Shown piece by piece: positions 59,801 through 64,000 of a stretch of DNA of 64,000 nt (position 1 is the stretch's first letter; each line of letters starts with the position of its first letter). The DNA lies in assembly GCF_014647795.1 (NCBI RefSeq), contig NZ_BMPW01000008.1:124001-188000 (forward strand). The letters run 5' to 3'. This DNA is from Actinoplanes campanulatus (lineage in GTDB: Bacteria > Actinomycetota > Actinomycetes > Mycobacteriales > Micromonosporaceae). The notes under the pieces were generated by a model. It was given only the letters and a program-made list of their open reading frames with translations, ran no database searches and was not told the DNA's origin. The position numbers and the translations under genes are program-made.

Positions 59801-60696
59801 CGCCTCGCGACCGGCAGCCAGCGGGTGCTGCCGCGCAGGTCGCTGTCGGTGAGGAAGGCGATCGCGTCGTCCGGCGGGACCGGCTCGATCCGGACCACCG
59901 CCGCGCTGCCGAGCGGCCCCCGGGCCGCGACCGCCCGCTCGTACTCGGCGTCGCGGCAGGTCAGGACCAGGCCGGGCAGGCTCGCCGCGATCCGGTTCAG
60001 CTCGTCGAAGGCGAGAGCCGGATCCGGAAGCTCGTCGAGGCCGTCCAGGATCGGCAGGACCCGACCCTCCGCGACCAGGTCCGCCCGTGTGCCCGGATAG
60101 TCCCCGGCGACCCGGCGGGCGATCCAGTCGTCCAGCGGCTCACGGGTGTCCCAGGCGGGCAGGGCCAGCAGCACCGGAATCGGGTCGCCCGGTTCGGCCA
60201 GGTCGACGGCGGCGACCGTGAACAGCGTCATCAGGCTCGACTTGCCGGAGCCGGGCGCGCCCAGCACCACCAGCTGGCCGGGGCGGGTCGCGCGGACCAG
60301 CTCCACCAGGCGGTGCGCGGCCGGGGCGTCGCGGTCCAGGCTTCCGGCAAGCGGCGCCGGCACGCCGGCCACGGCCGGCGTCGCGGGGGTCCAGCTGAGG
60401 CGCAGCGCTCGCGGTTGCTCCAGACGGCGTACGCCGATCTCGTGCCGCCACTGCCTGCGCACCCGTTCGGCCAGCCGGTCCGCGGCATCGTCCGCCGGGT
60501 CCGGGGTGGTGGGTGCGCCGCGCCGCAGCCCCAGCACGCCGAGGACCAGGGCGACGATCAGGCTGCCGACACTCGCCAGCTGATCCGCGGTGGACAGTGC
60601 GCCCTCGTGCCGGGCCAGGAGGACGGCGAGGCAGGCCGCGACGGCGACACCGCCGGCGACCTGCGCGAGGCGCCGTCGTGGCTCCGTCGGTGGCAC
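56893..60696 (-). CDS. NACHT-like NTPase / multi-TM / substrate-binding / VWA fusion protein
   Basis: 1267 residues. In order: two N-terminal membrane helices (10-60); a STAND/NACHT NTPase with Walker A LGAPGSGKSSLMTLF (about 145) and Walker B VLPILDGLDELPD (about 215), then LTCRDAEYERA and NPLMISLARAVY; about ten transmembrane helices (380-680); a basic segment (FRHERLRSHLAG); another membrane helix (ALAGVVLLLVTGTTVVP, about 760); an extracytoplasmic region like a periplasmic solute-binding protein (DVWIPESYAAIRAAPPG, GGLVLAFPERAKP, about 800-1045); and a VWA domain with an intact MIDAS site (VLVVDASGSMRGRM, about 1080). Substrate-binding plus VWA proteins are known in actinobacteria; fusion to a NACHT-TM half is unusual. 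GTG 60696 follows TACCGT by 6 nt (leaderless). Confidence 0.85.
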   Translation of the reverse strand: MPPTEPRRRLAQVAGGVAVAACLAVLLARHEGALSTADQLASVGSLIVALVLGVLGLRRGAPTTPDPADDAADRLAERVRRQWRHEIGVRRLEQPRALRLSWTPATPAVAGVPAPLAGSLDRDAPAAHRLVELVRATRPGQLVVLGAPGSGKSSLMTLFTVAAVDLAEPGDPIPVLLALPAWDTREPLDDWIARRVAGDYPGTRADLVAEGRVLPILDGLDELPDPALAFDELNRIAASLPGLVLTCRDAEYERAVAARGPLGSAAVVRIEPVPPDDAIAFLTDSDLRGSTRWLPVARRLRDDPGGDLATTLTNPLMISLARAVYRAPATDPAELLRMPGDIVDTHLLGEFLRAAYPAERDRRRLALLAAGPQLRWWTLASLVRSAVLTGVIAALLAGLGAAAGAGIAALSGYRFGPAIGYATVTGLALGVLAGLRTARTARGGEPSGGLGVLAAALRDGLAAGTVFAIGGTAALAAIGGSGAGLLGPLALLGVVGGTMFGIISNGLAAGRRIVPYRFGRRAATLPRRIAHGCVTASAFSLPAAAVIAVLNAVERWDPAQGVLPLVPSALAGTLVTGVGGALAIGVPIGVGRWLSVPDVTDPDQAVAATFRSSLRSERETLLITTLGAGLAVGAVTAAAVGLFGDGLPGLGDGSVAATAAVAAAVAAAPVMVLAVFGSGAPWIAYTVARAWLAARGRLPWRLTRFLEDAHRRQVLRQDGPAYRFRHERLRSHLAGDPPPASATPKPSGVRRSSTTATALAGVVLLLVTGTTVVPAAARTVAAKVADAACRLSLRVAVAESAVDTVTDAANRFNRLENAVCDRIQVLDAGPDPLAPPPDGADVWIPESYAAIRAAPPGVTIRYPLLGEGGLVLAFPERAKPHLDGAGWPEIAGYLSDPGRWRRDTGGRLGPLRVILPDPGRSAAGLSALTGLAAGVAGKQELSVRDSGDAANWTRVADVLANVADVEQHGPATLCEREWDDGVTVVITEPRLVRDVNTGWCGWLPARRWHTTALVSNGIEADLPFITLASVGADREDLASAFYDFLRPVLANPNPDRLLPDIRDMVLVAVAAQWPLVRPPVTAVLVVDASGSMRGRMDRVRRTARPGMAALGTGDRLGLWSFSGGRRPPDPGYRQLVATEPARDVYPLVGATIDRIAPGGDSPAGTAVAGVHRWIRETMPRNRHVNLVVVSDGVGDRPYTAAAVTDELVNRDGPPVETILIELQDEPGSGDPYTVTPPRPGYRGAMTTFAVSADDAAADAFRQAFTWY

Positions 60697-60801
60697 CGGG
60701 CCACGGTAGCGGCGGGGCGGCGGGCACCGGTATCCATCGCAAGCGGTACAGCGGTGCTCGCCGAACTCCGGGCAGGTGCGGCCCCGCGACGGCTTCGGAG
60801 G

Positions 60802-61506
60802 TCAGATCCGAACCACGTCCGGGAAGGACTTCCCGGCGCGCAGGTCGTCGATCAGCGTGGACACGGCGGCCGGTCCACCCCGCGCGCCGGCCCAGCGGCT
60901 GACCACGCAGGCGGCCTGCATGTAGGTGCGCTCGGTCGCCTGATCGCGGCTCTGCTCGGCCACCCGGACCGCCTCGTCGTAGGGCATCCGGCAGCGGTCG
61001 GCCTCGCCCTCCGCCCTCAGGTAGCGGGCATCGCCGGAGACCAGCACCGCCAGGCCCTCGTTGAACCAGTACGGCACCTGGCCGATGGCGTCGCCCAGTC
61101 GCTGCCGCAGCTCGGTGTGCGCCAGCTCGTGCGCCGCGATGGTCTCGTCCGCGCCGGCCGGGGAGAGCATCAGAGCCCAGGTACGCAGGGCTCGCCCCTT
61201 CTCGGCGCCGCCACCGATGCGGTGGTAGCAGTCGGTGGTCGCGCAGATCAGGACGCGCGGGCTCGACGTGCGGCCACCGTAGAAGCTCGCGACCCGCTGA
61301 TTCGCCGCCGCGATCATCCGCCGGTAGGCGTCCTCGGAGGTGCCGTCGGCGGCCTCGGCATAGACGCCGTCGCCCAGGGAGGACAGGCCGTAGCACTGCG
61401 GGCAGGCGACCGCCGCCACCGCGGGCGCGGCCACCGCCACCCCCACGGCCGACAGGCCGAGCGTCCCGATGACGGCCCCCGCGATGATCCATCGGCGCCT
61501 GCGCAT
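60802..61506 (-). CDS. Membrane-anchored HExxH peptidase-like protein
   Basis: 234 residues. A basic start and one hydrophobic segment (IIAGAVIGTLGLSAVGVAVAAPAVAA) act as signal or anchor. The outer domain has the zinc motif AAHELAHTELRQRLG (HExxH, about residue 124) and WFNEGLAVLVSG (a downstream Glu, as in gluzincin-type enzymes), plus several cysteines (CPQCYG, CATTDCYH). It may cut a protein outside the cell. ATG 61506 follows TACGAT by 6 nt (leaderless). It lies between the VWA gene and the NACHT fusion, all on the same strand. Confidence 0.8.
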   Translation of the reverse strand: MRRRRWIIAGAVIGTLGLSAVGVAVAAPAVAAVACPQCYGLSSLGDGVYAEAADGTSEDAYRRMIAAANQRVASFYGGRTSSPRVLICATTDCYHRIGGGAEKGRALRTWALMLSPAGADETIAAHELAHTELRQRLGDAIGQVPYWFNEGLAVLVSGDARYLRAEGEADRCRMPYDEAVRVAEQSRDQATERTYMQAACVVSRWAGARGGPAAVSTLIDDLRAGKSFPDVVRI

Positions 61507-61554
61507 CCCGCGATCGTAGGCGCTACCCCCGAGCGCCCGTCACCGTCCGGGCCG

Positions 61555-62865
61555 TCAGCGTCCGACGGCGCCGGTCTCCAGCGGGATGCGGATGGTCTCG
61601 ATCCAGGACGGTGGGTCGTCGCCGCCCTCGCCGATCACGCCGGCGATGACCCGGACCTGGCCGGGCTGGGCCTCCGGCCACGGGGTGTAGCCGTCGGTCA
61701 GGACGATGACGATGTGTGGTCGTTCCGGTCCCTTCAGCGCCTGGTCGATGCCGACCCGCATGTCGGTGCCGCCGCCGCCCGCAAGGACGACGTCACCGAC
61801 CGTGGCGGCCCGGCGCACCGCGTGCACGTCGGCGTCACAGGCCAGCACGGCGACCCGGTTGCGGCCGATGCCGACCGCACGGAGCACGCCGGCGACCTCA
61901 CCGAGCACCGCACGGAGTTCGTCGTCGCCCATCGAACCGGAGGTGTCGACGACCACCGCCACCCGCGGCATCGGGCGGCGCAGACTGGGCAGCACCACGC
62001 GGGGAACGGCCGCCCCACGCCGGGACGGGCGCTGATAGGTGTAGTCGACCGCCCCGGAGGCCCAGGACGCGGCCTCCCGGACGGCGCCGGTGAGAGCCCG
62101 CCGCCAGTCGACCGTGGGTTGCAGGATCTCGTCCGCCCAGCGACGCCACCCCGCCGGGATGCGGCCCCGGGCCTTGGCCTGGGCCCGCAGCTCCTGCGCG
62201 GTCTGCCGGCGGATCGCGGCCGCCTCGACCGGGCTGACCCGGGCGGCGTCCGACGACTCCCACGGCTGCGGGCGGCCGTGCGCTCCGGAGCCGCACTCGT
62301 GGTGCCGGTGACCCGCCGGGATGCCGGGCACGTACTGCTCGAACAGCTGCCCATCGGGAAGGCCGAACATCTCCGGCCGCATGGCGCCCGACGGCAGCGA
62401 CGACAGATCGTCGTTGATCTCGCAGTCCTGGGCGATGTTGACCCGCTGGTGATCGTGCCGGTACCCGGGAACGAGCAGCGCGGCCCGCGCGTGATGGTCC
62501 CGCAGCAGGTGGGCGACCTCGTGCACCCAGACGGCGGCGAGCTCGTGGACCGGCGTGGCCTCGACGAACCCGGGATTCACATAGCAACGCCAGTGCCTGT
62601 CCACACCCATCGTGGGGACGCCGAGGCTCGGCACCACGGTCAGGCTGTAGAGGGCGGACGCCAGATAGGGCTGGCCGCCGGCCGCTTTGAGCCGCGCGGC
62701 CAGCAGCTTCGTCCGGTCCAGCCGCCGGGCCGCCTCCGCCGCCCGCTCCCGCGCCGGCGCCACCGCTTCCGGGTCGGTATGCCCCGAGGCGACGGGGTCC
62801 TGAACAGGTGCCACCGCTTCCGGGTCGTCGAGCGCCGGAGCAGCAGGGGTCGGGTCAGGCGCCAC
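61555..62865 (-). CDS. Metallopeptidase-like plus VWA-like domain protein (DUF2201 type)
   Basis: 436 residues. The N-terminal half (60-180) is the putative metallopeptidase domain: GVDRHWRCYVNPGFVEATPV, VWVHEVAHLLRDHHARA (HExxH about 115) and NIAQDCEINDDL. The C-terminal half (290-436) is VWA-like with an intact MIDAS start (VAVVVDTSGSMGDDELRA), then GGGGTDMRVGID and IVIVLTDGYTPWPE. This pairing is typical of DUF2201 proteins encoded with MoxR ATPases. GTG 62865 overlaps the MoxR stop by 11 bp, so the two are co-translated and probably form a complex. Confidence 0.9.
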   Translation of the reverse strand: MAPDPTPAAPALDDPEAVAPVQDPVASGHTDPEAVAPARERAAEAARRLDRTKLLAARLKAAGGQPYLASALYSLTVVPSLGVPTMGVDRHWRCYVNPGFVEATPVHELAAVWVHEVAHLLRDHHARAALLVPGYRHDHQRVNIAQDCEINDDLSSLPSGAMRPEMFGLPDGQLFEQYVPGIPAGHRHHECGSGAHGRPQPWESSDAARVSPVEAAAIRRQTAQELRAQAKARGRIPAGWRRWADEILQPTVDWRRALTGAVREAASWASGAVDYTYQRPSRRGAAVPRVVLPSLRRPMPRVAVVVDTSGSMGDDELRAVLGEVAGVLRAVGIGRNRVAVLACDADVHAVRRAATVGDVVLAGGGGTDMRVGIDQALKGPERPHIVIVLTDGYTPWPEAQPGQVRVIAGVIGEGGDDPPSWIETIRIPLETGAVGR

Positions 62866-64000
62866 CGGTCAGCATCCCGGAAGCGGTGAGAACGTCCAGG
62901 AAGGCGTCGATCGACGACGGGACCGGCCACTTCGGATCACGCATGCGGGCCAGGTCGAAGGCGGCCCGGGCGGCCACGTCCGGGACCCCGGCGTCGACGG
63001 CCTTCGCGAGCACGGTCCAGCCCGCCTCCCAGCGGTCCCGGGTCACCGAGGCCTCGATGGCGGCCACCACCGCGGTCAGGAACGCCAACTGGCGGTCACC
63101 CCGGTCGGGCAGGGCGAACGCGGCCGGGTTGGCGAGAACCCGCTCGGGGTCGGGCAGGTCCAGCTCGTCGAGGTAGGTGGTCAGCTCCAGGCCGGGACCG
63201 TCACCGACCGCGCCGATGATCGCGGTGGCCAGCGCCTCCCGCCCGGTGCCGGCGCAGAAGTGGAAGACCAGCAGGCGCAGGGCCATGTCCCAGGTCCGCG
63301 GGGAAGGCCAGGCGCCGCCGCGCGCCTCGGCGTCGGTGGGCAGGTGGTGGGTGAGGCCGGGGCGGGCGGTCAGGAAGCCGGCGATCACACCACGGGCCCG
63401 GGCCAGCGCGCTGGGCGCCCGGTCCAGCGACACGGCCGGCACCTCGATCCGCGGCCACACACCGGACAGACCCCGGGCGACGACCCGCGGATCGTGCGCC
63501 CAGTGCAGGTGGACGAACCGGTTGGCCAGCGGCGGGCTGAGATGCCAGCCGTCGGCGGCGCTGGACGGCGGGTTCGCGGCGGCCACGATCCGCACCTCGT
63601 CGGGGAGGACCAGGCTGCCGACCCGGCGCTCCAGCACCACCCGGAGCAGGGCGGCCTGCACGGCCGGCGGCGCCGACGACAGCTCGTCGAAGAAGAGCAG
63701 GCCGCGCCCGTGGCGGGCGAGCCGGACCGCCCAGTCGGGCGGCGCCATCGGCACACCCTGAACGGCCGGGTCGTCGCCGACGATGGGCAGGCCGGCGAAG
63801 TCGGACGGCTCGTGCACGCTGGCGATGACCGTCTCCATCGGCGCGTCCAGGCCCTCGGCGAGCTGGGCCAGGGTCGCCGACTTGCCGATGCCCGGCTCGC
63901 CCCAGAGCAGCACCGGAAGGTTCGCGGCGACACAGAGAGCCAGCGCGGCGGCCCGGTGGTCGGTGACCGGCTCGGTCCGCGTGACCCTGATCTGGCGCAG
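62855..64000 (-). CDS. MoxR-family AAA+ ATPase (N-terminus beyond right edge)
   Basis: About 380 residues are visible. Walker A LLWGEPGIGKSATLAQLA, Walker B RGLLFFDELSSAPPAVQAALLRVVLE, sensor 1 IVAAANPP and the arginine region PPLANRFVHLHWAHDP are all present. MoxR ATPases remodel partner proteins, usually together with a VWA protein, and the overlapping downstream gene encodes one. The frame runs off the window at 64000 without a start codon, although the visible start (LRQIRVTRTEPVTDHRAAALAL) is close to the usual N-terminus. Confidence 0.92.
   Translation of the reverse strand: MRQIRVTRTEPVTDHRAAALALCVAANLPVLLWGEPGIGKSATLAQLAEGLDAPMETVIASVHEPSDFAGLPIVGDDPAVQGVPMAPPDWAVRLARHGRGLLFFDELSSAPPAVQAALLRVVLERRVGSLVLPDEVRIVAAANPPSSAADGWHLSPPLANRFVHLHWAHDPRVVARGLSGVWPRIEVPAVSLDRAPSALARARGVIAGFLTARPGLTHHLPTDAEARGGAWPSPRTWDMALRLLVFHFCAGTGREALATAIIGAVGDGPGLELTTYLDELDLPDPERVLANPAAFALPDRGDRQLAFLTAVVAAIEASVTRDRWEAGWTVLAKAVDAGVPDVAARAAFDLARMRDPKWPVPSSIDAFLDVLTASGMLTGGA

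Noticed and set aside
58501-62889. 1462-codon plus-strand frame over the NACHT/VWA region
   Set aside because: Antisense artefact of high GC3; the minus-strand genes carry complete motifs.
1-64000. CRISPR arrays, rRNA or complete tRNA genes
   Set aside because: No regularly spaced direct repeats and no complete tRNA or rRNA signature were found on either strand.

Overview
The window is about 64 kb of very GC-rich actinobacterial chromosome. High GC3, many GTG and TTG starts, many leaderless genes with a TANNNT -10 box 6-7 nt before the start codon, type VII secretion-like proteins, ECF41-type sigma factors and an IS110 element all fit a filamentous actinomycete. The style is closest to Micromonosporaceae such as Actinoplanes; that placement is inference. 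No rRNA, complete tRNA or CRISPR array was seen.

Layout. 1-4.8 kb: the respiratory nitrate reductase genes narG and narH (narH cut by the left edge), with a DosR/DevR-like palindrome upstream. 4.8-11.4 kb: a GNAT acetyltransferase, small membrane proteins, a Trypco1 (CU044_2847-type) protein and a type VII secretion/WXG-like operon whose main gene is frameshifted. 11.7-19.9 kb: an ABC exporter with its TetR repressor, divergent from an FMN-dependent alpha-hydroxy-acid oxidase, followed by an MFS carrier, an SMR pump with TetR, an alpha/beta hydrolase and an ECF41 sigma factor. 19.9-25.4 kb: a membrane GGDEF-EAL protein, a lipoprotein, cysE-cysK preceded by a leaderless 35-codon ORF, and a YwiC-like protein. 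25.4-27.2 kb: two inverted copies of a dispersed intergenic repeat and a wrecked histidine kinase.

27.1-34.5 kb is the most interesting segment. It is a tightly overlapping minus-strand operon: Fe(II)/2-oxoglutarate-type oxygenase, FMN alpha-hydroxy-acid oxidase (the MftD superfamily), a 21-codon precursor-like peptide ending in AYPWH, a perfect hairpin, cytochrome P450, S33 alpha/beta hydrolase, circularly permuted ATP-grasp ligase, MFS exporter and TetR. I read it as a minimal RiPP (ribosomal peptide) pathway with a combination of tailoring enzymes that I do not recognise as a described class.

34.6-42.1 kb: an acyl-CoA dehydrogenase with a PadR regulator, a frameshifted signal peptidase I, another repeat copy, a complete IS110-family recombinase, two unknown proteins and a YoeB toxin remnant. 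42.1-46.7 kb: an operon of a GT2 beta-glycan synthase, an HlyD-like adaptor and a GH81 endo-beta-1,3-glucanase, which suggests a synthase-dependent beta-1,3-glucan system. 47.3-55.8 kb: a secreted M28 peptidase and an accessory patchwork (SUKH, HNH, SRPBCC, AraC and TPR proteins, a DUF2236 remnant). 55.9-64 kb: a nitronate monooxygenase-like gene, then a minus-strand group of MoxR AAA+ ATPase (cut by the right edge), metallopeptidase/VWA protein, membrane-anchored HExxH peptidase and a 1267-residue NACHT / multi-TM / substrate-binding / VWA fusion. This group resembles NTPase- and VWA-based conflict or signalling systems.
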